This document shows positions 32,057-43,900 of a stretch of DNA of 64,000 nucleotides, piece after piece. Source of the DNA: Capronia americana (Eukaryota > Ascomycota > Eurotiomycetes > Chaetothyriales > Herpotrichiellaceae); the NCBI GenBank assembly GCA_016110215.1, contig JADWQD010000003.1, positions 620,001 through 684,000 on the forward strand, written 5' to 3'. Positions within the stretch are counted from its first letter, which is position 1. Every line of letters begins with the position of its first letter. A program made the position numbers and the translations under genes. The notes under the pieces are model-generated. The model made no database searches and was not told where the DNA came from. It saw only the letters and a program-made list of their open reading frames with translations.

Positions 32057-33965
32057 TCAGCTCGTCTTGAGCATGATCTCTTTGATCATCTCGTTCCCAA
32101 GTCTTACTGCATCGGGAAACCGGGGAGCAAAGTATTGTTGGATGCTCTCGAATCGGTCGCGATATGCTTCGAATGCGCCAAACGAGACACAGTCGGACCA
32201 CGCCTACACGAGAACACATATTGTTAGCGTTCAAAATCCATGCATGCGTCTACTCCTCTGACTGCGAACCTCGGTGGAAACGTGGGATGATTTCAAATAA
32301 CCATTCCCACCGACGAGAAGTATCCATGCCTAATGGGCGGAAGGAAGAAGCCGGGTCCCATCGAAAGGTGAGGACTTACTCTTGCAGCGAAAGTGAATTC
32401 GAGATCGTCCGAACGGAAAGTGTTATCCTCGATTGCTGTGTTGATGACCTCATCCAACAAGGTCTCGTTGCGAAAGAGATATTCAGTGACGCCCAACCAT
32501 ATCCGGAATAGCTGTTGGTTGCATGGTCAGAAATAGAAACGTGACTACGAGGTACCCTAGACTGGGAGGACCACTCACAGGTGTCGAACAAATCATATGG
32601 TCGTACGGGACAATGCCGAGTTTCCACCAGCAATCAACGATGCCCAACAGGCTGAGGTGATTGTTCGGCGTTCTTTTATCTGGCCGTTTGGAGAGCGAGA
32701 ACTTGTCCAGCACTTCATCGCCCAGCAACAGGTTCTGGTTCACTGCATCCTTCGAGAACACTGCAGCGCCTGCAGTCTTGATCCTGCGAGATAGCTCCTC
32801 TCGGTGACCGCCTAGCATGAGCTTGTACAGTTCTGTGACTGATTGCGCATACTGGCGGATTTGTTGTTTGGCTGCGGGGTTGAGAATCGCCAGACCAGCG
32901 TAGACGTGCCACTTATTTGCGTAGATCCGCAGTGTGATGTTGATCTTGACATTCTCGATGCCGCCCACGTATCGGTCAATCTCCCAGGGAAACTGGTTGT
33001 TGGCTGCCCAGGCCGTGCCCATGCTCAAAAAGGCAGCATGCGTGACAGCCTGCGTATCCGCCGTGATCCGATCATGCTTTTCGCCGGACAAGAAGACGAA
33101 AGTCGAGTTCAAACAAGAGAGAACCCGAACGCAGAGGTCGAAACTCTTCTGTGAGGCGCGGTGTTGGATCACCACAAGCGGCTGGCCTGTTGGGTCCACC
33201 GCGGGACCGTGCAGGGAATGACAAGAGACGATTTCGACATCACTGGGCAGATACTTATCAAACGCAGCCAACTCCGGGGCTTTACAGGAAGTCTGTCCAC
33301 CGACTATGGCGCCAACCTTGGTGGACGGGCCATACTCGGCGACGATTTTCTCAATGAGCTCAGCTTCGACACTGTAGATGATCCAGTCGCTTGCTCTTGA
33401 AACAAGGTGACCATTGGGTAAGATATTTATTCCTTTCTATCTTTTGTCAATCATGTTCATCAACTCTGCCGACGACACGAACCTCGTTCTCGTACTCTTC
33501 CTGGAGTGTCTGAAACTTGTCGGGCCGGTCGCAGGCGTTGACTCTACGTTCAATCTATCAGCTATAGCACCGGACTGTGAAGCAAACGAAGTGGTTGATA
33601 TCTGCGATAGAAGTGTCAGCTGAGGCTCACATTGGAGTTGGTTAAATGATGGCAACGTGGGTTGAGCTTCAGACAAAGAAAAAGTAAGGTAGCGAGGAGT
33701 TTACATCAGTGACGGCCGCCGAGAAAGCAGGTAACATCAGAATGATGAAGCCATATCCCGAACGACCATGCTCGAGCCAAATGCACTCGGAGTCATCATG
33801 CAAAAGTGAGGGAGAAGACAACTGGCACGTACCTGTGTGAAAGAACATCTGGGCGCATCTTCAGGACTACGCAGATGCCTACCTCCAGCCAGCTTGACTA
33901 AACCTCCTCGCATACATGCGACCCATATCCCCCATGCCAATGATCCCAACCGTGATTTGCTCCAT
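32057..33965 (-). CDS. TYR1: Prephenate dehydrogenase (NADP+)
   Basis: Five exons, 33965-33883, 33543-33483, 33436-32579, 32511-32380 and 32203-32057, give 426 residues. It oxidatively decarboxylates prephenate to 4-hydroxyphenylpyruvate in tyrosine synthesis. The Rossmann motif is GIIGMGDMG (7-15). Conserved TYR1 blocks: IVGGQTSCKAPE, HSLHGPAVDPTGQPLVVI, KHDRITADTQAVTHAAFLSMG, NKWHVYAGLAI, SHLSLL-type (NNHLSLLGIVDCWW), PYDHMICSTP. It aligns along its whole length with the yeast enzyme. Exon 2 is short (61 nt) and follows a 339-nt intron, large for this window. It is divergent from the uS11 gene. Cytosolic. Confidence 0.95.
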
Positions 33966-34350
33966 GAGAGGCAGAGAAACCGGCGAACTTTTGGCGATTT
34001 TCAAAATCAAACGGCTGTGCTTGTGAAAGAGCAGGTTGACGGCTCACAGCCGACTGTGTGATCCCAGTTCATCAAGAGATAGATCATGACTCACACCACC
34101 GGAGGAAGATGTGCCATCGTATCCACGCCTAAAGCTTTGAGCTGTTCTGACAGAAAAATCTCCCGAGGAGAAAGTTTTGTTTGGCTTTTGACACGCGCTG
34201 GCGCCAAGAGGTGGAGCAAGCTGACTGGCTAAACCCCGGCTCCACCAGTCCGACCGCACCACCATTTTCCTCCCTTCGAAATTCGTTCGACATCGAAATT
34301 ATTTCCCACCATCGCCATTTCACCGACAACGCCATTAGCGACTCTTCAGG
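33966..34350. promoter_or_regulatory. Divergent promoter region, TYR1/uS11
   Basis: 385 bp between the start codons of TYR1 (minus) and the ribosomal protein gene (plus). No gene inside. Confidence 0.5.
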
Positions 34351-34952
34351 ATGGCTCCCAAGAAGAAGATTGAGCGCGCCGCGACCGAGAATGTCTCGCT
34401 CGGTCCGCAGGTCCGCGAGGGTGAGTAAACCGCAGGAACTCGGCGTGTACGAGTTGAGCGCTGATTGAAATCTTGCTACACAGGTGAACTCGTTTTCGGT
34501 GTTGCCCGCATCTTCGCATCCTTCAACGATACCTTCGTCCATGTCACCGATCTTTCGTAAGTGAACAGAGAAGACTCCGTATACAATACCTCCGAGGAGG
34601 CACACATGGTTCACAGGCTAACAATCTGGGTGATTCCAGTGGCCGCGAAACCATCTGCCGAGTCACAGGAGGCATGAAAGTCAAGGCCGACCGTGACGAA
34701 TCCTCTCCCTACGCCGCCATGTTGGCAGCTCAAGATGTCGCACAGCGCTGCAAGGAATTGGGCATCACTGCTCTGCACATCAAAATCCGAGCGACCGGTG
34801 GAAATGGCACAAAGACCCCTGGTCCAGGTGCCCAGTCAGCCCTCCGTGCTTTGGCCCGCTCAGGAATGAAGATCGGAAGAATCGAGGACGTAACTCCTAC
34901 GCCGTCTGACAGCACAAGACGCAAGGGTGGTCGTCGTGGTCGCCGTCTGTGA
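34351..34952 (+). CDS. rps14: 40S ribosomal protein S14 (uS11)
   Basis: Three exons, 34351-34420, 34484-34556 and 34640-34952, give 151 residues, the normal length. Core features: the FGVARIFASFNDTFVHVTDLSG strand region (split across an intron), GGMKVKADRDESSPYAAMLAAQDVA, IRATGGNGTKTPGPGAQSALRAL, and the basic tail RRKGGRRGRRL. It is part of the small-subunit platform and binds 18S rRNA near the mRNA exit. The introns early in the gene are typical of fungal ribosomal protein genes. Confidence 0.98.
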
Positions 34953-35249
34953 TTGTGTGCGAGGCTCGCTCGTGCATGGGACTACTTTTTTACTACTTGC
35001 ACATCTTCGCAGTAGAAGGAACTTTCAAACCCTGTGGAGGCAGGAATGATAGGAATCGAGCACAAATACGCGAAGAACGGCTCCTCTGCCTGGTCTTCAG
35101 CCGGTGGCTTCCTCGTGACCTAGGATCGCTTGGGGAAGTCGCATGGCATGATGAAATAAATCAATGAAAGCCAAATATTCTCGCGACCTTCTTAGCCCCC
35201 CCGTTAGACCCCGCCCTCTCCATCCACGCCGCCGTCTTCAAGAACAAAG

Positions 35250-36470
35250 ATGGCCTCGACCTTTATCATCCTCTCGCTTCCGCCCAAGACTTTTGTAGGC
35301 CTGGATTTGCTGTCCTTCAACTCCTCACCCAATTTTCTCGGCGTGACGAAACTCCCGTCAGGCCTCCACTTTCTGTACACGGGAACTGACGCGTCATTGT
35401 CAATCCGCCATGGCAGATGGCTGAAACTTGGTGCAACTGCAGAAACACATGTTCTTAGATGGAACGGGGATACCGAGAACCTTGACCTAGTGGACCCGGA
35501 GGATTCCTCGGCGCAGAATGCAACCACTTTGGCCTCAAATGGACGAGGACTAGTCGATTATGCTGCTCTACAGAATGCGACATCACACTTGGCAGCTCGT
35601 GGCGACGAGACTGAAGACGCCGATGATGGGGAGACTCCGCACTCATCCGACGGGGATCGTGCTGAATCCACAGACTGGCCCGGCATGACCGCTCATATCT
35701 CTCCTTCCTTGCTCAATCGCGTGCTATCCTCAGACTGGCTCGTGTCATCAGTGTCTTCCACGTCAGATGATACCGAAGCTGTTCCCGGGCTTTCGCACCT
35801 GGAGGCATCGAATGTCCTTGATCAGCTTCCGCTCAATCTCTTATCTATCAACCTGAAGCAGACCTGGGCGGAGGGCGACATTGGCCGAACCAGAACCGAC
35901 AGGGCGCGAGATCGAAGCTGGTACTTGACTCACCTTATCGAGACCGTCACCCCAGAGGGCAAGGACAGAGTATTTGGGGCGCGAGAAATCCTGGGCGAAC
36001 TTCAATTCTGCTTCCTCATGGTCCTCACTCTGGCAAACTACAGCTGTCTGGAGCAATGGAAGCGCTTACTTTCCGTCTTCCTGACGTGTCGTATCGCGTT
36101 AGACGAGGTCGAGGAGTACTTTGTGCAAGTGCTCAAAGTCCTACGGCTGCAGGTGAGACACGTCGAGGATGTGGAAGGCGGGCTATTTGATCTCAGGGAC
36201 GAGAATGCCAGTTCTTGGTTACGATCACTCTGGGCGAGATTCAGAGCCGTGGTAGACGAGGCGCCCAAGGGGGCAATGGAGATATTGAAGAAAGAGGTTG
36301 CCGACCTGCAAAAGTTGTTCGAGGATAAGTATGGATGGCAGAGTGAGAGAGATCTCCTAAGGCGCGGAATGTTGGAATTGGAAGATGGGGAGAAGATTGA
36401 AGTCACAATGGCAGGTGCTGATGAAGAAGAGGAGACAGGCGAATATGCTCCAGTTATTGTGGAAACGTAG
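35250..36470 (+). CDS. AAR2: A1 cistron-splicing factor Aar2
   Basis: Single exon of 406 residues. N-terminal beta domain begins with a GLDLLSF...FLGVTKLPSGLHFLYTG block, characteristic of Aar2. The second half is all-helical (EILGELQFCFLMVLTLANYSCLEQW), followed by an acidic tail. Aar2 binds Prp8 in the cytoplasmic U5 snRNP precursor and is replaced by Brr2 on nuclear import. Length is close to the fungal norm (~350-400). A glutamate-rich end (EEEETGEYAP) is seen. The start at 35250 lies in frame directly before the domain. The gene is 297 bp after uS11. Confidence 0.93.
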   Translation: MASTFIILSLPPKTFVGLDLLSFNSSPNFLGVTKLPSGLHFLYTGTDASLSIRHGRWLKLGATAETHVLRWNGDTENLDLVDPEDSSAQNATTLASNGRGLVDYAALQNATSHLAARGDETEDADDGETPHSSDGDRAESTDWPGMTAHISPSLLNRVLSSDWLVSSVSSTSDDTEAVPGLSHLEASNVLDQLPLNLLSINLKQTWAEGDIGRTRTDRARDRSWYLTHLIETVTPEGKDRVFGAREILGELQFCFLMVLTLANYSCLEQWKRLLSVFLTCRIALDEVEEYFVQVLKVLRLQVRHVEDVEGGLFDLRDENASSWLRSLWARFRAVVDEAPKGAMEILKKEVADLQKLFEDKYGWQSERDLLRRGMLELEDGEKIEVTMAGADEEEETGEYAPVIVET

Positions 36471-36840
36471 TAATTTCAGCGAGCACAGTTGGAAAGATTT
36501 CGTTCTCGAGTCGAGCTCTACGAAGCAGGACGGAAGGCTTTTGAACTGCATAATTGTGTTTTGCTCGACCGGTGGGCGCAAACCCTCGGCTGGGCAGCCA
36601 TCGCAAGTAGTTTGGGCCCCGGTTTCCTTCTATGAAAGAACGGCAGTGTCAATCTTGATCCTTGCCGTATCATACTTCATTCCTTCCGTTGATATTTGGA
36701 ATGAGCCTGAGCTCCCATCACCGTTCTGAATCCAGCCGAGCTCGAGCCACGGGTATCGTCGATAGGGTCCCACTATCATCACGACCACAGCAGCGCAAAC
36801 CACAGCCATTCCGCTCGCACCACAACCACCAAAGCCACGC
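36471..36840. other. Convergent intergenic stretch
   Basis: 370 bp between the Aar2 stop (plus) and uS9 stop (minus); holds the two 3' ends. No gene seen. Confidence 0.5.
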
Positions 36841-37470
36841 TCAACGATACGATTTTTGATACCGCGCCCTGGCGCCGGGACCGCCAAACTTCTTGGGCTC
36901 ACACCGTCTGTTGTCCGCAACCAGTAATGTACGATCATACTGCACGAGCGCCTGCTTCAGCTGGTTCTTGGTGAATTCGTCGACGTATTTCTGGTAGTAA
37001 GCCACGATCGACTTGGCGATGGCCTGGCGGATGGCATAGATTTGCGAGGTGTGGCCGCCGCCGGTGACGCGGACACGGATGTCAACTTCGCTGAACCGCT
37101 CGGGGCCGAGGATCAGGAGAGGCTCGTAGACCTAAAAAATTTTATTGCGTTAGGAATAGTGCTTGGGAGATGGTGGAGGAGCGTTTTCGATGTGCGAAAG
37201 GTTGGATGGCTTCAGGTGCTGCACAGTGGTTCGTTCTCTTCGTTGTCTTACCTTGAAGCGGAGGATTTCAGGTTGAACGAGATTCAGAGGTTGGCCATTG
37301 ACTTTGACAAGGCCTTTGCCTTTCTGTTGCCCGCATGGTTGTCAGTTTCTTTCCAATTCTTCTTGGTGGTGACACTAGGTGACGATTCTGGAGTTGCTGA
37401 CCTTGCAGTGGGCGACTGCCGTGGCTGTCTTCTTCTTGCCGAAGCACTGTACACTCTGAGGGGCCGACAT
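36841..37470 (-). CDS. rps16: 40S ribosomal protein S16 (uS9)
   Basis: Three exons, 37470-37402, 37323-37252 and 37131-36841, give 143 residues, the normal length. Signature: SVQCFGKKKTATAVAHCK at the start, KGKGLVKVNGQPL, PEILRFKVYEPLLILG, VRVTGGGHTSQIYAIRQAI, and the end GGPGARARYQKSYR. The C-terminal Arg reaches the P-site tRNA in ribosomes. Donor GTCAGC of intron 1 is non-optimal but gives the right phase. It is divergent from the mitochondrial uL13 gene. Confidence 0.97.
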
Positions 37471-37815
37471 GGTGACTGACGGCGTGCGCAGAGTCGATAC
37501 AGTTCGAATTGTTGATGTGTCGGCGAACTTTCGTTTCGTGATGAGGAAATTCGCAGCGCAAGTGCGGTGGGTCGTGCCAAGTCAGATATTAGAGCTAAGC
37601 CTTGTTTGGCACTAGTTGATTTTCTTTCCTCTCTCGACTGAAGTGAACGAAAGCTCCAGTGCGATGCGGCTCCTTCTGGCTGCCAGGCTGGTCGCAAGAA
37701 ACGGTTTAATATCGACTCGGCCCACTGCTAAGACAACTGCCTTCTCGGACTTGTCGACGAAACTCTCAGCTGGACGTTCCCTCCAAATCTGATGTCAAGA
37801 TAGCACCCGCCCGCC
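37471..37815. promoter_or_regulatory. Divergent promoter region, uS9/mitochondrial uL13
   Basis: 345 bp between the start codons of a cytosolic (minus) and a mitochondrial (plus) ribosomal protein gene. No gene inside. Confidence 0.5.
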
Positions 37816-38402
37816 ATGTCGCAAACGATAGGCAAGGTACGCTCGCTGCTGCGATCGACCAATTGATGCCATGGAAAACAGATGCTAAAATTCATTTACA
37901 GACCCGTCTGGCCTACTCCCGCACATGGCACTTCATCGACGTAGGCAGTGACTCTCGCTCGCTGGGCCGCGTGGCCTCCAGCATCGCGACTTTCCTCATG
38001 GGCAAGCATAAGCCCATCTACGACCCCTCGACCGACTGCGGCGACTACGTCGTCGCCTGCGGCTGCCATGATATCCACGTCACGGGCAAAAAGCGCCAAC
38101 AAAAGCAATACTACACGCACAATACGCGGCCGGGCTCGCTGAAGCAAATGTCTATGGAGAAGATGATTGAGAAGTGGGGGGGCGGAGAGGTGTTGAAGAA
38201 GGCCGTTAGGGGGATGCTGCCGAAGAATCGACTGCGGGACAAGAGACTGGCAAGGTTGAAGGTCTTCGAGGGTATGAAGCATCCATACAAGGCCAATATT
38301 GTCAAATTTCAGGGCCGGCCTTTCACGGGCGATAAGCCCGAGGCGGGCCCGGTTATGGCTGCGATTGAGGCGAGTAAGGATGCGAAAGAAAGTTCTTTAT
38401 GA
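37816..38402 (+). CDS. mrpl23: Mitochondrial large-subunit ribosomal protein uL13m
   Basis: Two exons, 37816-37836 (seven codons, MSQTIGK) and 37902-38402, give 173 residues. Conserved L13 features: RTWHFIDVGSDSRSLGRVASSIA, GKHKPIYDPSTDCGDYVVA, and KKYYTHN-type (QKQYYTHNTRPGSLKQ), then RGMLPKNRLRDKRLARLKVFEGMKHPY. Yeast calls the orthologue Mrpl23. The N-terminus is short and not strongly basic, as in other fungal members. The very short first exon is supported by a GTACGC donor and an ACAG acceptor. Confidence 0.93.
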
Positions 38403-38583
38403 GGCAAGACGGAGCTTTGTTGCATTGGGTGGGCGTTTGGGGAGCGAGCGGCGGAGAGAAGCGTCACATGGCAGATTTGTATGAATATCATTGGGAATAT
38501 GTGTACAGTTTGTTTTATGGTTCCCTAGAAGACGCTTCCAAATCCCAAAACTCCATGTTCCTCCTGTATCTGTCTGGATCGGT

Positions 38584-39549
38584 CTACAATTTGGCGGTCG
38601 GTACAAGCTCGTCTCTTGCGACTGTGCACTTGATGAGACCGTTGGGGTCCGATTGCGGAGCATAAACTTCGGCATCCTTGCCGGTGTTCTTCAATCCGTG
38701 GTGCCAGCTGAGGTCGATTTCGAAATAATGCTTGTTGGGCAGTGAATACTCGACTGTCTGGAGCAGAGGCTGAGCAGCCAGAATCTGCTCACACATCTTG
38801 TACATTGTGTTCTGCACGCTCGGGCTCTCCTCGAGCGCAAACAGGCGGAAGGTGATCTCCCGCGCTTTGGTCCATGCGTCGTCGAACTTTACAACGTGCT
38901 TCTTGACGGCCTCGAGGCCTGCGAAGGTTGACCACTTCCAGCTGGAATCAACTGACGTGCTGAGGATGCGGTCCCAGACTTCGGGGAGAGTGGTGAAGTC
39001 GTTGCGGACAAAGGAGTGGAATTGTGAGCCTGTGCTCTTCAGGACCAGCAGGTCGGAGATGCCGGACGTGAGCTCAATGCCCTTGCCCTCGATAACATCT
39101 GCTTGTACCAGTCTCTTCTCGTTGCTATCGCGGAAGAAGGAGTGAGGGTGCGGCTTGCCGTCTATGGTCATGCGGGTCCATCTGTGCTGGACGATGCTGA
39201 TATGAGCTGTGTGGATGTGTTTGTAGGTTTGGACGAAGTGAGTGCCCAGAATGGAGGCGAAGAGCTCGGGAGGGTGGATGGGGTTCTGCTTCGCCATGAT
39301 GTAAGTGGTGTTCTTCATCGTGTCGGTTGCGACCACGACGCTGTTATCGGCTTTGGTATAACTACCTCGAGTCAGTACAGCTCAGACGATCAATGAAGAC
39401 CGAAGCACTCACGATACATCTATCTCGCCCTCCAACAGCACGCAGACGGTCATCTCGTACACCGTGTGTGTCTTGGTAGCTTCATCCCTCTCCACTTTGT
39501 ACAGGCGGATGTTGTCCTTGCCATAGCGAGCTGCTGCGAGTCTGGCCAT
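38584..39549 (-). CDS. uaZ: Uricase (urate oxidase), peroxisomal
   Basis: Two exons, 39549-39413 and 39361-38584, give 304 residues, typical length. It oxidises urate to 5-hydroxyisourate with release of H2O2, without a cofactor. Blocks: ARYGKDNIRLYKVERD, TDTMKNTTYIMAK, GTHFVQTYKHI, HSFVRNDFTTLPE, DRILSTSVDSSWKW (substrate-binding region), LPNKHYFEIDLSWHHG. The N-terminal TDTMKN carries the conserved Thr/Lys partners. It ends Ala-Lys-Leu, a PTS1, so it is peroxisomal. It supplies ammonia from purines through the allantoin pathway; the gene is usually nitrogen- and urate-regulated in fungi (known for A. nidulans uaZ). Confidence 0.96.
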
Positions 39550-40883
39550 CTTGGATATGTGTGCTTGAACTGTAGGTATAATGGCTCTTGGTGCTTCGGT
39601 GGCTGACAGTAAGCTTGCTCGTTTGTGGTGAGTAGATGTCTACGCTTCCTGCCTACGGAACATGAGGGTGGCTTTATCTTTTAAAACCTTTGCGTCAACT
39701 TTCTTATCGGAGGGCCGATGCGATGAAGAGCAAAATTGAACGACGGGGACCGCCAATTGCATGAACGTACACGGCCAAATATCTGGTAAAATGTCGATCA
39801 CAGATTCCTTGAGCGCAAATGATTGGTGTGCTGAGCTTCCCGCGCGATCGTAATTGGGATGTCGTACAATCCCCAGCCTGACGGAGCTCGCCGAGACGCG
39901 CCGGATATGCACCCTGGGAGCTCGGCCTGCAGATGCGGCGCTGGCTAACAGGACTTGGAATCTCACCTGATGGGCTCGACAGCGGGAAACAGCGTCAGAA
40001 ACTTCCCTTGCTGCTTTGTACTCGTAGCTTAGCACCGCTCTGATATGGCACAAATCCGTGGCTTGCTCTGTCCTGCTGGACTTCGGTCATGACGCGAGCG
40101 GCGAAGAAGGATCCGTGTCCGATCGGCTCCCGTTGCAACGAAAGGAAGAAAAGTGCCGGCCGTGAGCGAGAGATGAGATGGCCTCAATCATGAATTAATT
40201 TTGATGGAAGGCACGACAATATCAACAGAAGGCGCTCTAGCACAGCAGGCAACTTTAAAAGCACGTTGCGAGATCTACGGATACTGTTGCATCACAGTCT
40301 ATACGAGTACTCATACAAAATCTCGGTGACGGTACTGTAGACGCCCGGTGCCCCTGGCGCGCCCCTACCACAGTAGATCGAGTGCGGGGAAAGGCCCCCT
40401 AACGTGAAAGGGTCAAGGTCGAATCTGGACTCGGCTGCGCTGGCGTGGCTTGACGATTTGGCTGGACACTTCAGACCAGATGCATGAACGATCTCGAACT
40501 GGGCTGCGTGAATCGGACACTCCACCAACGTCGCTCTTTCCTCACATTTTCGAAACGACGCATCTGAACCCTCACGAATTACCACGATAGACCACTTTGA
40601 GTTTTGCTCTGCCGCGACTTCCGCAACAACCGCCTCTTTCAGCCGGTTGACAAACACCCCAGGCTGTGGGTGCATTGGACCGCTGTGGCTTTTCCAGAGG
40701 CGATGAACACATCACCAATTTTACAGCCCCGATAGACCGGCCGTCACATTCTATCTATTACCCCTCAATCGTCGAGTCCTCCCGTCCCCTTTCCGGTCGA
40801 ACCGGTCGGTTCCTATGGGTGCTCTCCGCGGCGCGATCGGTCAACAATCCGCCCATTAGAGGGACAATACCCTTCATGGCTCG
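39550..40883. promoter_or_regulatory. Divergent intergenic region, uricase/Rictor
   Basis: 1.33 kb between the uricase start (minus) and the Rictor start (plus). It contains both promoters and a long Rictor leader. No other gene seen. A GTAC motif lies at 40304. Confidence 0.5.
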
Positions 40884-40920
40884 ATGGCTACCCCGGACCA
40901 AGCGTCAGGCTACTCGGTGA
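40876..40920 (+). other. Upstream ORF overlapping the Rictor start
   Basis: ATG at 40876 opens a 14-codon frame that ends with TGA at 40920, overlapping the Rictor ATG (40884) in another phase. If the transcript includes it, translation of the main ORF could be reduced. Relevance is inference. Confidence 0.4.
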
Positions 40921-43900
40921 CACCCACTCAAGGACGCTTTAACATTCGACATAACTCTAGGAAGAGCGATGACTTCTCCGCCTTCGCGCGTCCCTCGGTC
41001 AAAGATGGCCGCTCACTATCTGGAGGAAGCGCGCAATATGGCCAGAAGGCCTTTATACCTTCCCTCACTCCTACCAACCCTCCTGGTAGTTTCACCACCG
41101 ATCTCAAAAGCGCGATGCAATCGGGAAGGACGACGCCTCAGACAGAAGTTGCAAGTGTAACGTTCTCGCGGCTGCCACCACCCTACAAGGACGGGGATGG
41201 CCAGAGTACGTCCGAGCAGCGACAGGCTGCGGTTCGTGACAAGATTGCGAAGGAGATGAAGATAAAACTGGGGACTGAGAACATGCTTGAAGCGCTCCTC
41301 AGCAAGAACAACAAGCAGACAAAAGAACAGCGGCAGCGGGTGGAGATGGAGCTGGGCTCTTCGAACAGGAAATTGGCTGAACTAAAGCAAGAACTCGACC
41401 AGGAGATCATGCGCTCTCAGACTCCCACAACGCCTCCGCAAACTAGGCTCTCCAGCTATTTTCGAGGCAGCCCGCTAAAAACACCCCCGCTCAGCCAGAA
41501 CCAGGAGCAGGTCCTAGCGGAATCAATCGACAGCGAATCTCCCACAGTAGTCTTGACTGAGACGCTACAGCAGCTTGAGGCAGATGGGATGCCCCCGGAC
41601 TATTACATTGAGCGCGCAAATACTCTCGTCGATCTCCTGAAGCGGAATCCAGGCTTGAAGTATGACCTTGCCTGGAAAGACTTTAGCGAGCGTGTTCAAA
41701 TGATGCTGCTCAGCGAGAGCTCAGATGTCATAGCTGCGGGCTATCGGGTTACTCGCCACGCAATCGCGGACCGGAAGTCACTACAGACCATTCGAACTCT
41801 CCACACCGACGAGCTCGTCATTTTGTCCATGGTCAAGAAAGCAAACGCGTTGTTGGAACGAGAGCAAGCCGTCAAGTTTGTCCGAGCATTTTTGGACGTC
41901 AAAGATGGTGTTCATGAGATATCCCGCGCCGTTGTCCGGAGCCTGGTTGCCGTCGCCGAAGCCGCCGATGACCGTCTGAAGGATATCTGCCTGCTGACAC
42001 TGGCAGAGCTTTTCACGAAGCATACTGAGCTGGTCGTTTCGGCGAACGGCATGAGCACGCTCACCGAGGCCCTTGCAGATGGCTCTTTCCCTGCTCCAGA
42101 AGGGCTGGTGGCTAGCTTCCTGCACATCCTTGACCACCCTCAACAACGCAAATATCTGCACACTGGTCGGGAGTTCGAGGCAATGTTTGCACCTTTCACA
42201 GACCCATTATTACTCAACGGCAACGAGGAAAAGCTCAAAACGTGCGCTCAGGCAATTGCCGCAATGCTCAAGACTTGGCCTGGCTTTCTCCTTCTTGCAA
42301 TGAATGGCGCCTCGCCCCTGCGGTCTCTGATAGATTCACTGGTCTACCCAATCCCCCAGTCCCGAGACATTGTCCTGGAGCTCTTCTTTGACATTCTACG
42401 GATCAAGCCGCCTTCTTGGTCAAGTTCATTTCTCGCTGGCAGGAGACTCACGACCTACGGTAGGGTCAATACTTTGCCGGCCGAGCAACCTCCCCACCGG
42501 CAGCTGGTGGATTACAACGAGCAAGGCAGATTTGATCTGACATATCACTTCTCAGCGTTTGTGTTGGCCGCCCTATTAAAGGCTGGCCTAATTCCTGCAC
42601 TGGTAGACTTGATCAAGTTCGAGGAGGATCTGGCGTTGAAGAGGAAGACGACACTTTTACTCACCGAAGTACTGAAACTTGCTCACCACACCTTGCCCCA
42701 GGCCATGAGCTCAAACGTCCAGGTTCTGGGCGACCTTGTGCCTAGCATATCCGATTACGGCTCTGAAGAATCGGCTACGAATCTGAGCATGATATACCAG
42801 ATTGACAGCATCAATCGCGCGCTCAACAAGACCTCTGCCTCAGCGTACGGACGGGTCGAACACGTCGATGAGTTGGCTGTCGGCCCACAGACCAGTGAGA
42901 GATCCAAGTACACCGCCTTGATGGACGGCGACCAATTCCGGCAAGCCATGGCGGACAGCCAAGTAACGGGCCATTCCCAGTACATAAAGTGGAAGTGGGA
43001 AATAATCCAAGGCCTGGTCGAAGGTCCGCTGACAGTACCCAAGAGGTTGGAAGAAGCGATCAGATCGCCGAAGTTTATGAAGAGGCTTGTGGGATTCTTT
43101 CGTCCTTTCAAATACCGGTTCTCCACCATTAGGAACACCAGGCCTAACCAACGCTACATTCGCACAGGCTGCGCGTTGATGAGAACGTTGACTCAAACTT
43201 CAGTTGGAGTACAATATCTCGCAGAGAACAAGCTTTTACGGCAAATTGGGGAGTGCCTCGCCCAAGTTGATCCTCACAGCGGAATCACTTCGTCAAATCC
43301 ATTGTTTGAGCGTCATAACATGGCCGAGACATTAAGTGGAGGTTATTTTGCCATGCTCGGTGCCTTGAGCCACTCTGCCGAAGGGATGCGGCTGATGGAG
43401 CAGTGGCATATGATGGATATTTTCTACCATCTCGTCGAACTCAGAGATCGAGATGATCTGATTCGAGCGCTTCTCGGGAACATGGACTACACTCTCGATA
43501 CACACCTTCGGGTCATCCTTTCCAAAGCGCTAACATCGGGAGTCAAAGATATCCGCCTCTTCGCCACCAAGCTCCTTCGGCGCTATGCCGTTGGCCGGGT
43601 CCAGTATTCCTCTGGATTGCAAGATCGCTCCAGCTCTCACTGGGCTGTCCGACTGGTGCTCACACAGCTCTATGATCCAGACGTCGAAGTTTGTGAGGTT
43701 GCAGTCAAGATACTAGAAGAGGCATGCAATCAACGTAGCCACCTGGAGTACGTGGTTAAATGCAGGCCGTCACTGGATCACCTGGGCGAGCTAGGAGCAC
43801 CTCTTCTCTTGCGCTTCCTGTCCACCTCGGTCGGTTACCGATATCTCAGTGGCCTCGATTATATCACACAGGAGATGGACGATTGGTTCTTGGGCCGCAA

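Noticed and set aside
32057..33965. Prephenate dehydrogenase as part of an aromatic secondary-metabolite cluster
   Set aside because: Full-length yeast-like TYR1 beside ribosomal protein genes; no PKS, NRPS or prenyltransferase nearby.
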